Origin: Fuerstiella marisgermanici
Lineage (GTDB): Bacteria > Planctomycetota > Planctomycetia > Planctomycetales > Planctomycetaceae
DNA: 64,000 nucleotides
Direction: 5' to 3'
NCBI RefSeq assembly: GCF_001983935.1
Contig: NZ_CP017641.1
Location: 7,118,001 to 7,182,000 of the forward strand
Made by a program: the position numbers and the translations under genes. The notes under the pieces are model-generated. The model did not search any database and was not told the origin of the DNA. It worked only from the letters and a program-made list of their open reading frames with translations. Within the stretch, counting starts at the first letter, position 1; every line of letters begins with the position of its first letter. This document shows positions 35,556 through 44,690 of the stretch, one piece after another.

Positions 35556-37250
35556 TTACGCCCACGCCGTCTCAACACCCTGCTGACGGATGAACTTCTG
35601 GAAGTCGTTCAGCGCCAGTTCGCTCGCTTGGATCGCGTGCGGTGTCTGGTTATTCTTCAACGCGAAACTCGCAAGACAACCAACGGCCTCACCGATTCCC
35701 CATTCGACCGGGTGCAGACGATAACAGCCGCTGGTCAGATGCGTGGTGCCGATGTTCTTGCAGGCGGGTAGAAGATTTTGCATCCGGACGGGCAACAGTG
35801 ATCCCAGAGGCACCTGAAACGGAAACGTCTGGAAGTCGATGTAGTTGTCGCCGGCAGAACTGGGATGCAGGTCGATCGCATAGCTGCCAACGCCGACCGA
35901 ATCCGCAAACTGCGCGGCTCGAATTTCTGAGATCGGTTTGCCCGTCACCATGCTCCGATTTTCGCGGCCGACGTGTTCTTCCAGCACGGTGAACTGTGCC
36001 TTGATGCGCCGCGATTCACGGACGTACGGTGCCTTCGCGAGTCCATCCGTGGTTCCCATCAGATCAGCACGAAGCCTCAGCCCGGGGAAACCCGTGCCAC
36101 CGTCCGGACGCGGCGCTTCGGTCTGCAACCAGTACAACAGCGACAGACTCAGCTGCTTGGCTCGTGCCACATGACGCGTCGCTTCTTCATCGGACACACC
36201 GATCAGATTGCCGAGCACATAATCATTCTGTGGCCAGTTAATCAGGCTGACATCGCCCGCGTAGTGTCCCGGTTCGAACAGCGAACGGTCGATCATTCGT
36301 CGGTACGTCCATAGATTCAACGCACCGCCAACCGACTTTCCGCCGTTGGGATCGAAGCCCAGACGCTTGGGTTTCATCGATCGAGGATGCGTGTAAGTCA
36401 AATCCAGTAGTTTACCGGGCCATGGCGGCGTGAGTTGCGGAACGAAATCGCGCCAGAAGGCGTATTCCGCTGGTCGGTCGATAGTGTGATCTTCGCCGTT
36501 CAGGTGATCGACGGCGAAACACATCGTGAACGCCTGCTGGTTGTCCGGATTGGCTTTGTCACTCGCATGAAGTTCATTCGTCTCAGAACGCGCTTCCGCC
36601 CCGACCACGAATTCCGTTTGCGTCATTGGCAGCAGATCGCCCAGTTCGGTTGCGTCAACGAAATACTTGCCGCGCAACACGCGCGAGTCCCCGGATTTTG
36701 TCGAACGAACGTGCACCGCGCGAACGCGATCGCCGTCCACGTCCGCCGACGTCGCCACGTGTTCACGCAGCAGCACAAGCTGTCCGGATTCCTCATACGG
36801 CGCCAGCCATTGTTCGAGAACCACCAGTGAAACGCGTGGTTCTGCACACAGCCGCGAAACATTGCCGTTGCCCGGGTTTAGTCGCGGATTCTGACGAGCA
36901 GCGTCGGTCAGTGGATAGTTGTCGCGATAGTGTTTTCGGATGCGAGTTCGCAATTCACGGTACGACTGGTTCGCTCCGGCCGTTTCAATCTGGGCGTGTT
37001 CGTCCGGCGGAACGCCCTGGCTGGTCAGTTGGCCGCCGATCCAGTCGGTCGGCTCGGTCATGACAACCTTCAATCCATTTCGCAGCGCGGCAATTGCCGC
37101 TGCACAACCGCCCAGTCCACCGCCGACAATCACGACATCCGCCGCGTACTCATTTTCGAAACCAGCAAACGACCGCGATAGCGTCCCCGCCATCGCACTG
37201 AAGGCGAAGGTTGAACAAAATCTGCGGCGTGTTTGATGATGAGTATTCAT
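35556..37250 (-). CDS. Tat-exported FAD-dependent oxidoreductase
   Basis: Begins at ATG 37250 (MNTHHQTRRRFCS); a TTG at 37265 is less likely. A twin-arginine signal is followed by the FAD dinucleotide motif DVVIVGGGLGGCAAAIAALRNG and the planctomycete/Bacteroidetes FAD_oxidored pattern WIGGQLTSQGVPPDEH. The C-terminal part has the pattern NLLPACKNIGTTHLTSGCYRLHPVEWGIGEA (given here in pieces: LLPACKNIGTTHL, then LHPVEWGIGEA), which contacts FAD in this family. At about 564 residues it is a single-domain member without the carbohydrate-binding-like tail of the two larger FAD proteins in the window. The likely role is oxidation of a periplasmic substrate; which one is unknown. Confidence 0.9.
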   Translation of the reverse strand: MNTHHQTRRRFCSTFAFSAMAGTLSRSFAGFENEYAADVVIVGGGLGGCAAAIAALRNGLKVVMTEPTDWIGGQLTSQGVPPDEHAQIETAGANQSYRELRTRIRKHYRDNYPLTDAARQNPRLNPGNGNVSRLCAEPRVSLVVLEQWLAPYEESGQLVLLREHVATSADVDGDRVRAVHVRSTKSGDSRVLRGKYFVDATELGDLLPMTQTEFVVGAEARSETNELHASDKANPDNQQAFTMCFAVDHLNGEDHTIDRPAEYAFWRDFVPQLTPPWPGKLLDLTYTHPRSMKPKRLGFDPNGGKSVGGALNLWTYRRMIDRSLFEPGHYAGDVSLINWPQNDYVLGNLIGVSDEEATRHVARAKQLSLSLLYWLQTEAPRPDGGTGFPGLRLRADLMGTTDGLAKAPYVRESRRIKAQFTVLEEHVGRENRSMVTGKPISEIRAAQFADSVGVGSYAIDLHPSSAGDNYIDFQTFPFQVPLGSLLPVRMQNLLPACKNIGTTHLTSGCYRLHPVEWGIGEAVGCLASFALKNNQTPHAIQASELALNDFQKFIRQQGVETAWA

Positions 37251-37265
37251 GCCAACTTCTTTCAA

Positions 37266-37580
37266 TTTTCAATCTGTGCGAGCGTGCCATCAGTCACTAA
37301 TCGTGAGAGTCGCTCGGCAGGTTATTGCTTTGACTTGTCTTCCCATAGCTCACGTGCTGCGTAAGACATCGGGCTCGGAATTGTACATGCCGCATTCCGA
37401 TTGTGTCTTCTCACGACACGTCCTTTCCCGTGACTGACGTGATCTCGCGGTAGACGAAGCCCCACGTGAGCGTCGGTGGGATGCTGTGAGGGCAGAGCGG
37501 CGGGCTACATTTAATACCACACTTGATTCTGATAAATTCCGGTCCAATGCGATCCAACACGCCGACCGTGAGAGACCTCG
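37266..37580. other. Intergenic region between divergent genes
   Basis: About 315 bp with no supported gene. It must contain the promoters of the leftward FAD oxidoreductase and the rightward hydrolase. I see no strong hairpin or repeat. Confidence 0.5.
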
Positions 37581-39731
37581 ATGATCAACACCTTCTTAAT
37601 GCTTCTGCTACTGCCTGCCGTCCAGACTCAGGTAGTCGAGAATTTAACGGTTCTCGACAAAGGAAGCTCAAGCGGCCCACACTGGATCGATTGGAACGAT
37701 CCGGGGCTGATGCTCGTGCATCACCTGAACGACTTGACTCGTGCCTGCCTGCATTCGCGAGAAGTTGAGATTAGCAAACTGGAGAGCGCCGAGGCTTGGA
37801 AAAACCGGCAGGCCAAGGTCCGGCGCACTCTTGATCAGATTCTGGGCCCCTGGCCCGATCGAACACCGCTGAATGCGCGCGTGACCGGTGTCCTTCAGAA
37901 GGATGGCTATCGCGTGGAAAAGATTGTCTTCGAATCGATGGATAATTTTCATGTGACGGGGGCACTCTTTATTCCGGAGGGGCATTCCGGACGTGGGCCA
38001 GCAATTCTGAATGTCATCGGACATTCGACTCAGGCATTCCGCCGAGACATTTACCAAAACGTGATTCTGAATCTGGTTCACAAAGGGTTTGTCGTGTTCA
38101 CGATTGATCCGCTGGGACAAGGTGAGCGATTGCAGTACTTCGATCCTGAAAAACGGAAATCGATCGTGGGGTCATCCACGAAAGAGCACTCACACGCCGG
38201 GGTTCAGTGCTTTCTGACCGGACGATCTCTGGCTCGCTACTTTACGTGGGACTGTATGCGTGCCATTGATTACCTCGTCAGCCGCCCCGAGGTCGATCCC
38301 AATCGTATCGGCGCGACGGGGCTGTCCGGAGGCGGCACTCAAAGCAGCTACGTCGGTGCTGTCGATCCGCGAGTCGCTGCCGTAGCCCCCACCGGATTCA
38401 TCACCAGCATCAGTCGATTATTGGGTTCGATTGGACCGCAGGACGCTGAGCAGGTCTTTTACCACGGACCGCTGCTGGGCATCGACCATGCGGATCTTTT
38501 GGAAGTGCGAGCACCGAAACCCACACTGCAAGTGACCACCACGCGGGATTTCTTCAGTATCCAGGGAGCACGAGAAACGGCGGCTGAAGTGCGGCAGGCT
38601 TTTAAAATTCTCGGCCATCCCGAGCACTTCGATCAGGTGGAAGACGATTTCGAACACGGCTTCACGAAGAAGAATAACGAAGCCACTTACGCCTTCTTCC
38701 AAAAGTTTCTAAACCTGCCGGGCAGCGCACAGGAAACGACTTATCCGTATTTGACGGAACAGGAATTGACCATCACCAGGACCGGACAGGTTTCGACGTC
38801 GCTGCAGAGTGAGACCGTCTTCAGTATCAACCGCGTGGAAGCCCGGCCATTGCTGAAGAAGCTGCAGGACAATCGCCAGAAATTGACTCAGCATCTGCCT
38901 CAGGCTGTGCTTGAAGCGGAACGGTTGTCTGGTTTCCGCAAGCCGGAATCTGCGACGGCACCCGTCTTTCAGGGACAGTATCAGCGGGAAGGTTACTGCG
39001 TTGAAAAATGGGGACTGCCGGGAGAAGGAAAAACGGTCATTCCCACGCTGGTGTTTACTCCGGATGAACCAGCCGCACGACCGGCGATTATTTATGCATA
39101 CGGCGACGGCAAGACCACAGATGCCGAAGTCGGTGGAACGATCGAGGCGTTGGTGAGAAGCGGTTATGTCGTCGCGGCTCCGGACCTGCTGGGATATGGT
39201 GAAACCAAATATAAGTTCAAACAAGGCCACTCTCCCGTTCAACCTTTCTTCAATGCCTTGATGTCCGGTCGAAGTGTGGCGGGCATCAACGCGGGAGACG
39301 CCGTTCGCGTGTTGAAGTTTCTGCAGCAACGAGACGACGTGAAGCCTGATGAGATTGGAGCTGTCGCCTTCGGTGACGTCGGTCCTGCGATGTTGCATGC
39401 AACCGCTTTCGAACAGCAAATCCAATGGCTGGTCCTCGCGGAATCCCTGCTGGACTATCAAAGCATCGTGATGCACCCCCATTACGACGTAAACGCCAAC
39501 TCACTGGTGGCCGGAGCGTTGTTGGGATACGACCTGCCTGACCTATTGGCGAGCATCGCGCCGCGTCGTGTCGCCGTATTGCAACCGAAGACGCACCTGC
39601 GAACTGCGGCCACGCGGGATGAGATCACTTCGTCGCTTGACTTTGCTGAGCAACACGCGCGGGATAGATTGCGAGTCGAAACGCAGGAGATCGAACTCAA
39701 ACAGCTCATCGAATGGTGCACGCAGCAATAA
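37581..39731 (+). CDS. Exported double alpha/beta-hydrolase (acetyl xylan esterase-like), second site degenerate
   Basis: 716 residues with a short signal peptide (FLMLLLLPAVQTQ). Two alpha/beta-hydrolase domains are visible. The first (about 80-390) has ILNVIGHST for the oxyanion region, FVVFTIDPLGQGER, and the nucleophile elbow GLSGGG with Ser249; the later DDFEHGF supplies the expected His. The second (about 460-710) repeats the layout (PAIIYAYGDG, YVVAAPDLLGYGE), but the elbow reads GAVAFGDVG, with Phe597 where Ser is expected. The second domain is therefore probably non-catalytic. The first half resembles acetyl-xylan-esterase/dienelactone-hydrolase-type enzymes. Esterase activity on plant or algal polysaccharide is likely but unproven. 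Confidence 0.85.
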   Translation: MINTFLMLLLLPAVQTQVVENLTVLDKGSSSGPHWIDWNDPGLMLVHHLNDLTRACLHSREVEISKLESAEAWKNRQAKVRRTLDQILGPWPDRTPLNARVTGVLQKDGYRVEKIVFESMDNFHVTGALFIPEGHSGRGPAILNVIGHSTQAFRRDIYQNVILNLVHKGFVVFTIDPLGQGERLQYFDPEKRKSIVGSSTKEHSHAGVQCFLTGRSLARYFTWDCMRAIDYLVSRPEVDPNRIGATGLSGGGTQSSYVGAVDPRVAAVAPTGFITSISRLLGSIGPQDAEQVFYHGPLLGIDHADLLEVRAPKPTLQVTTTRDFFSIQGARETAAEVRQAFKILGHPEHFDQVEDDFEHGFTKKNNEATYAFFQKFLNLPGSAQETTYPYLTEQELTITRTGQVSTSLQSETVFSINRVEARPLLKKLQDNRQKLTQHLPQAVLEAERLSGFRKPESATAPVFQGQYQREGYCVEKWGLPGEGKTVIPTLVFTPDEPAARPAIIYAYGDGKTTDAEVGGTIEALVRSGYVVAAPDLLGYGETKYKFKQGHSPVQPFFNALMSGRSVAGINAGDAVRVLKFLQQRDDVKPDEIGAVAFGDVGPAMLHATAFEQQIQWLVLAESLLDYQSIVMHPHYDVNANSLVAGALLGYDLPDLLASIAPRRVAVLQPKTHLRTAATRDEITSSLDFAEQHARDRLRVETQEIELKQLIEWCTQQ

Positions 39732-39879
39732 TTTCTTAGAGCGAGCCTGGTGCGTCAGCCCCATTGTGCTGTGCTGTTACAAAACTGGTGTTGCATGAAG
39801 TTTTGGTTCGCGCAAGTTTTGTTCCTTCAGGTGCGGATCCTGCTGCGGTTGTTAGTCCCGGAGGGACGACATATTGTAG

Positions 39880-39899
39880 CCTCGGGCGTGAGCCCGAGG
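39880..39899. repeat. Palindromic repeat/possible terminator
   Basis: CCTCGGGC GTGA GCCCGAGG: an 8-bp perfect stem with a 4-nt loop, preceded at 39856-39867 by a second small palindrome (GTCCCGGAGGGAC). It lies between two same-strand genes. There is no U-tract, so a dispersed intergenic repeat is as likely as a terminator. Confidence 0.7.
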
Positions 39900-39974
39900 T
39901 TGAGATCTGAAGTTTCTACACACCACTGGGTATCCCAACCAAAACGCAATTGAACCACAACGATTTCCGTTTGA

Positions 39975-41978
39975 ATGAACCTTGAGAAAACAACATACGC
40001 CATGTTTCGATCACCATTGCTTCTCTGCCTTGTCGCTTCGATCACCGCTGGCGTCTGCCAGCCCTCGCTGGCGGGCTCAACGAATATCCAGGACCAGGAA
40101 TCGCAACAACACGTTCGCATTCTGACCGTGGGCAACAGTTTTACCCATAACGCAACTCGCTACCTGGACGAAATCGTCGAGGCTGCCGGCCACAAACTCA
40201 CGCACAAGATGTTGTCGATTGGCGGTTCATCGCTGGAACAACATGCAGGGAAAGCGACAGCATTTGAAAAGGATCGCAACGACAAGTCCGCCCTGTATTC
40301 CAGGGGCGAAAGCCTGCAACAGGCATTGCAAAGCGAACCTTGGGACATTGTGACGATCCAACAAGTCAGCTTCAAAAGCCACGATGTGACGACCTATCGC
40401 CCGCACGCACAGCAACTGGCGGACATCATTCATCGATACGCGCCTCAGGCCAGATTACTCGTACATCAGACGTGGGCGTATCGAAGCGACGACCCACGAT
40501 TTCGGAAGGCCAAACCCAGAGCCGGAGAACCCGCCACGCAGAAAGAAATGTATGACGGCCTGAGCGAAGCATACCGCACAATCACGGCTGAACTGTCAGC
40601 AGGTCGAATTCCCGTTGGGGACGCATTCTGGAAAGCTGACAACGACCCGAAATGGGGATACCGCGTCTCGGATAAGTTGAACCTGAAAGAATTCCAGCAC
40701 CCGCAACTGCCCGATCAAAAGCATTCGCTACACGTTGGCTACCGCTGGAACAACCGCGACGGCAAGCAGCAATTAGGAATGGACGGCCACCATGCGAACC
40801 TGGCAGGCGAATACCTGGGAGCCTGCGTATGGTTCGAATGTTTGTTCGGCGAAAGTCCTGTGGGAAACACGTTTGTTCCGGAAAAACTGGACGCGGAATT
40901 CGCGGCCCATCTGCAAACGGTCGCTCATCAGGCGGCAGTGCAGGGCGGCGATGTGATTCACGGTGTCGTCGCGGATCAGTCACCCGCATTCGACGATCCC
41001 GAACCGCAGCGCTATCAATTGCGAGCCCGCGCCAGTGAAATCGATTCCCGCGCGAAAGAGTACCCTGAGATCGGTTTTGTGTTCGGCAGTGACAAGAAAC
41101 CCGCCGACATGGAGTACGCGGCGGTCGATACGCGAGTCGCTCCGCAGGGAAAGTTGGCAATCTGGCTGATGGGGCATAACGCCGGCTTGTTTGAACGATT
41201 AAACGGCTACGGCATTCATGCGATCGGTGTCAGCTACGCGCGAGGTTGGTTCGGCAAACTGGCTCAGCCGCAGCCCGCGGATGCGTACGCTCGAGGGCGC
41301 ATTCGTCTGGAGGCCGCCACAGGTCTGGACTTCAGTGACGAACTGGATCTGCTTCCGCCCGATGGCGCTGCCGAACGGGCGCGTCAGTTGCTGATTTGGC
41401 TCTGCAAGGAGAATCCGCAAGGCAAGTGGGATCAATTTCTGACGGACAACCAATCGCGGTTACGTTGGGACAAAATCATCGTCACGGGAGCGTCTCACGG
41501 CAGCACAACAGCGGCAAGGTTTGCGAAACATCAGCGAGTTGATCGCGTCGTAATGCTGTGCGGCCCGAGAGATCAGGACCAGGACTGGCAGGGTCTACCT
41601 TCGGCAACGCCTGCCAATCGATTCTTCGGCTTCACGCATGTACTGGATGGCGGTTGGACGGGCGATCACTATTGCCGCTCGTGGGAGTTGTTGGGACTGC
41701 ACGCGTTTGGCCCCATCGTGAACGTCGACGATACTCAGCCGCCCTACCAGAACTCGCGCCGGCTGATCACCGCGGCCGACGTCGATGGCGATGCCCGCCG
41801 CGCGCATTCCTCGGTAACGCCGGGCGGCTCGTCACCGAAGAACGGTGATGGCGAAATGCTGTTTGATCCCGTCTGGGAATACCTATACACCCACGACGTC
41901 GCTGCAGTCGGTGAACCGACGGAAGAGGACTCCGATTGCCAACGAGTTCACGTTCGCTACGACACCGCCGCTCCATAA
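39975..41978 (+). CDS. Exported fusion of a DUF4886/SGNH-like domain and an alpha/beta hydrolase
   Basis: 667 residues with a signal peptide (LLLCLVASITAGVCQPSLAG); ATG 39975 or ATG 40002 may be the start. The first domain opens with RILTVGNSFTHNATRYL, the GNSFT block of DUF4886, an SGNH-type esterase fold, and continues with WDIVTIQQVS and DGHHANLAGEYLGACVW (the His/Asn block). The second domain (from about residue 355) has LMGHNAGLFERLNGYG and the nucleophile elbow GASHGST, typical of alpha/beta hydrolases, with later Asp and His candidates. Two esterase folds in one exported chain suggest sequential deacylation of one substrate. Domain names come from motif recognition. Confidence 0.82.
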   Translation: MNLEKTTYAMFRSPLLLCLVASITAGVCQPSLAGSTNIQDQESQQHVRILTVGNSFTHNATRYLDEIVEAAGHKLTHKMLSIGGSSLEQHAGKATAFEKDRNDKSALYSRGESLQQALQSEPWDIVTIQQVSFKSHDVTTYRPHAQQLADIIHRYAPQARLLVHQTWAYRSDDPRFRKAKPRAGEPATQKEMYDGLSEAYRTITAELSAGRIPVGDAFWKADNDPKWGYRVSDKLNLKEFQHPQLPDQKHSLHVGYRWNNRDGKQQLGMDGHHANLAGEYLGACVWFECLFGESPVGNTFVPEKLDAEFAAHLQTVAHQAAVQGGDVIHGVVADQSPAFDDPEPQRYQLRARASEIDSRAKEYPEIGFVFGSDKKPADMEYAAVDTRVAPQGKLAIWLMGHNAGLFERLNGYGIHAIGVSYARGWFGKLAQPQPADAYARGRIRLEAATGLDFSDELDLLPPDGAAERARQLLIWLCKENPQGKWDQFLTDNQSRLRWDKIIVTGASHGSTTAARFAKHQRVDRVVMLCGPRDQDQDWQGLPSATPANRFFGFTHVLDGGWTGDHYCRSWELLGLHAFGPIVNVDDTQPPYQNSRRLITAADVDGDARRAHSSVTPGGSSPKNGDGEMLFDPVWEYLYTHDVAAVGEPTEEDSDCQRVHVRYDTAAP

Positions 41979-42002
41979 CCGGCTTTTGCTAATGAGTAAT
42001 TT

Positions 42003-42155
42003 ATGAACCGATCGTGGATGTCCCACTGCGTCATTCTGGGTTTGTTGTGTTTCGTCGGTTCGTCCAGTCAGGGTGACGACGATTCGAACGGAACGAGTGC
42101 GCAGCAAGGCAAGACGTCGCTGCCAAGCGACGCACTTTCTCACCGCCGTCCACAA
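42003..42155 (+). pseudogene. Orphan signal-peptide gene start
   Basis: ATG 42003, 22 bp after the preceding stop, opens with a good signal peptide (MSHCVILGLLCFVGSSSQ) and a low-complexity mature start. The frame then runs antisense through the convergent FAD oxidoreductase gene, giving a 164-codon ORF whose second half is a shadow. The likely explanation is an exported gene whose body has been lost, leaving only its start in the operon. Confidence 0.45.
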
Positions 42156-44300
42156 TTATTGCTGCTGCAACAGTTGCACGCCATCGATGACGACAAAGCC
42201 GTCTGTATCGCGATTCGATACGGCCACAGTCACAGAATCAGTCAAGCGAAATTTGCCCAGCGACGATCCACCTGCGGAGGCTTTGCGTTGGTCAATGATG
42301 ATCTGCTTTTCTTCGTCCCCCAAAGCGACTGTCACGGGAGTCTTTGTGGATCGATTGCCCGACGGAACGTACAGCAACCGAACCTCATAGGTGCCGGGCT
42401 TCGGAACACTGATTTTGAAGGTGGCGGACTTACCGCCTTTGCCGTCGTTGCCATCGTGCAGGTAAGTCAGGCCGACGACGGCAGACAACGCGCCTGATGT
42501 CCACGAACCGGTTGTTTGTGCGGCCGTATCGTCCGTCACCAAACCGGGAAGCGGCTTCGCTGGTGTTCCGACAGTCTTAGCTTCCCACGTCAAACGCTGC
42601 CCGTCACGTTCCAGCGTTGTCTTCAATTCTTTGTAGTCCACGTCCTGCACAGCAATACTTTTATCGATTGCTATGACCGCCGCACTTCCGGCGCTTTGGC
42701 CGAGAATCATGAACACCGGTTCCATCCGAATGGAACCATAAGCGACGTGCGAAGAAGAAAGGCAGACCGGCACCAACAGGTTTTCACATTCACTCTGCCG
42801 GGGAACGATGGAACGGTACGAAACGGGGTAGGGCTGTCGAAACCCGTGTCCGAAACCGCCCTCGTTTCGCACCGTTTGAACTCCGTCCTCTTCCACGACG
42901 ACACGCTGACAGAAGTGTGAATCCATCGGGTACGATGCCAGCCCGACAGAATCACCGACAACTCGGCGCGATTCGCAGTCCGCTTGAGTGACGACGTAGT
43001 CTGACACCATGCGCCGGCCTTCGCGCACATACAGTTGGTGCGGCCAGTAACCGGTTTCCTGGAACTCCTGCGGATCCAGTCCCCACGCGTTAACTCGCGC
43101 ACGCAACGGTTCGGGAACTCGCGGGTCGTTCGCGAGGAAGTACATCAGTCCCTGTTGATAGCGGACGTGATCCTGAAAGATCTGTTCACGCAGTTCGTAC
43201 AATTCGCCAAAGGGCATCGTAAGTCCTCGACGCGGTGGCGGAAGTTCCGTGAACGAACCTGGCACATACGTGCCGTCGGGCCAGCGATAGTTGCCGCCAA
43301 CATAGTCTGAAGAAAAGCTTCCCGCATTGTTGCTGTCGCCCTGTCGCATCTGAATCGGCCCGTCGGTCAGAGGAGCCGTCGTGTAGTTCAGCCGCCACTC
43401 GATCCGTTCATCCAGATTCAAGAACCGAGCCAGTAGCGTGTAGCGATTCGGATCATATTCGGGAGGCCTGGGGAACTTGATTCTGTCTTCGCCCTGTGAA
43501 AGCTGCATTCGGAAATTATAAGACTGCACTTTGTAATCGCCTTCGCCAGGTTTTCCCGGAGCTTCAGCAGATATCTCCGGAAGCAGGCCCGATGTCGGAT
43601 CATCGGGAACGACATAAGGGCTCAACGGCAGTCGACAAAACTGATACACGTTCTTCCACGAGACCGTTTGCCACTGTCCGCCCAAAGATTCGTCGTAAGC
43701 GGCCGCCGGTTCGCGTCCTACGCGATAGGAAACATTCGCGGCAGCCAGCAGATCACCTTCGTAGGTGCTGTCCACAAACATTGCCGCTCGAACCGTTTCG
43801 CCCGTTTCCATCTTGACCGAAACAATCCGGTTTTGCTGCATCTGAACAGACTCTAGCGCGCGAGTCAGCAGAACTTTCACTCCTGCTTCGTCAAGCATTC
43901 GACGGTACAGCGCTTCCGCGTCCGACGGACGATAGTCACGAGCCTTGCCGATGCGTTGATAGAATTCGAGCGCCAGCCCGCCGATAGAATCCTTTCTGCC
44001 GAGATCCGTGGCAGTCAACCCACCAGACGTCATTCCGCCAACGTGCCGGTTGAAAGACAGAAGGACTGCCGTCTTGCCTTCTTTTGCTGCCTGAATCGCG
44101 GCCGTCACACCGGCCGGAGTTCCACCATAGACCGCGACGTCACACGTGATCTCTTTTGCTTCGCAAGCCTTCACCTGTTCGTAGTAATGTGGCTCACCGG
44201 CAACAGCCACATTGTGGCCAAACGCCAGCCCGAAAGCTGCGATCACAGTAGCGGCCATCAGCCGTGCGACGTACTTTGAAAGTCGTACTCGGTTACACAT
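42156..44300 (-). CDS. Exported FAD-dependent oxidoreductase with golvesin-like C-terminal domain
   Basis: 714 residues with a signal segment (LMAATVIAAFGLAFGHNVAVAG). The FAD_oxidored domain begins CDVAVYGGTPAGVTAAIQAAKEG, where GGTPAG replaces the usual GGGxxG, followed by NRHVGGMTSGGLTATDLG. The middle has VRREGRRM-type and YPMDSHFCQR motifs and FMILGQSAGSAAVIA near the end of the FAD fold. Residues about 570-714 form a separate beta-sandwich (TTGSWTSGALSAVVG ... GTYEVRLLYVPSGNRSTKTPV) resembling golvesin/xanthan-lyase carbohydrate-binding domains. The combination suggests an oxidoreductase held on a polysaccharide. It converges with the SGNH fusion gene. Confidence 0.88.
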   Translation of the reverse strand: MCNRVRLSKYVARLMAATVIAAFGLAFGHNVAVAGEPHYYEQVKACEAKEITCDVAVYGGTPAGVTAAIQAAKEGKTAVLLSFNRHVGGMTSGGLTATDLGRKDSIGGLALEFYQRIGKARDYRPSDAEALYRRMLDEAGVKVLLTRALESVQMQQNRIVSVKMETGETVRAAMFVDSTYEGDLLAAANVSYRVGREPAAAYDESLGGQWQTVSWKNVYQFCRLPLSPYVVPDDPTSGLLPEISAEAPGKPGEGDYKVQSYNFRMQLSQGEDRIKFPRPPEYDPNRYTLLARFLNLDERIEWRLNYTTAPLTDGPIQMRQGDSNNAGSFSSDYVGGNYRWPDGTYVPGSFTELPPPRRGLTMPFGELYELREQIFQDHVRYQQGLMYFLANDPRVPEPLRARVNAWGLDPQEFQETGYWPHQLYVREGRRMVSDYVVTQADCESRRVVGDSVGLASYPMDSHFCQRVVVEEDGVQTVRNEGGFGHGFRQPYPVSYRSIVPRQSECENLLVPVCLSSSHVAYGSIRMEPVFMILGQSAGSAAVIAIDKSIAVQDVDYKELKTTLERDGQRLTWEAKTVGTPAKPLPGLVTDDTAAQTTGSWTSGALSAVVGLTYLHDGNDGKGGKSATFKISVPKPGTYEVRLLYVPSGNRSTKTPVTVALGDEEKQIIIDQRKASAGGSSLGKFRLTDSVTVAVSNRDTDGFVVIDGVQLLQQQ

Positions 44301-44690
44301 GAATTTTCTTTTCTCCGGTCAGGCCTTCGGATTGCCGATAATGCCTTCATTGCTGTCGCGTTCCACGCTTGTCACCGTATCGCCCGGTTGCTGATTTTCA
44401 CGGTTCGAATACCCTCGTTCAGGATTCAAATCGCTTTGAAGAAGCACTTCACAGGCGACATTTTCACCACCAGCAAGACTCTATGCAAAAACACGTCTGC
44501 GCAACAGCAACATGACTACTCGGCGCTGCGTTGCGATGTGTCTCTTAAGTTTGTTAGCTTTGTTTTGACGCTGTGAAAAGGTCGCGGTATGCTGCACTGT
44601 GGAAACCGCAGCGCGAAGGTTTCCACGTTCTGGCGAATGCGCTAAGTCAGATTTGCTACCGTTGGGCGAAGCCCGTATCCGCCGCAGAGG
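44301..44690. other. Intergenic region between divergent genes
   Basis: About 390 bp with no supported gene. The frames here have no ribosome-binding site or recognisable product. Promoters of the FAD oxidoreductase (left) and the PSCyt/DUF1549 gene (right) are expected. Confidence 0.5.

Noticed and set aside
42156-42497. Second half of the 164-codon frame starting at 42003
   Set aside because: It is antisense to the golvesin-like domain of the FAD oxidoreductase; only the first 50 codons are worth noting.
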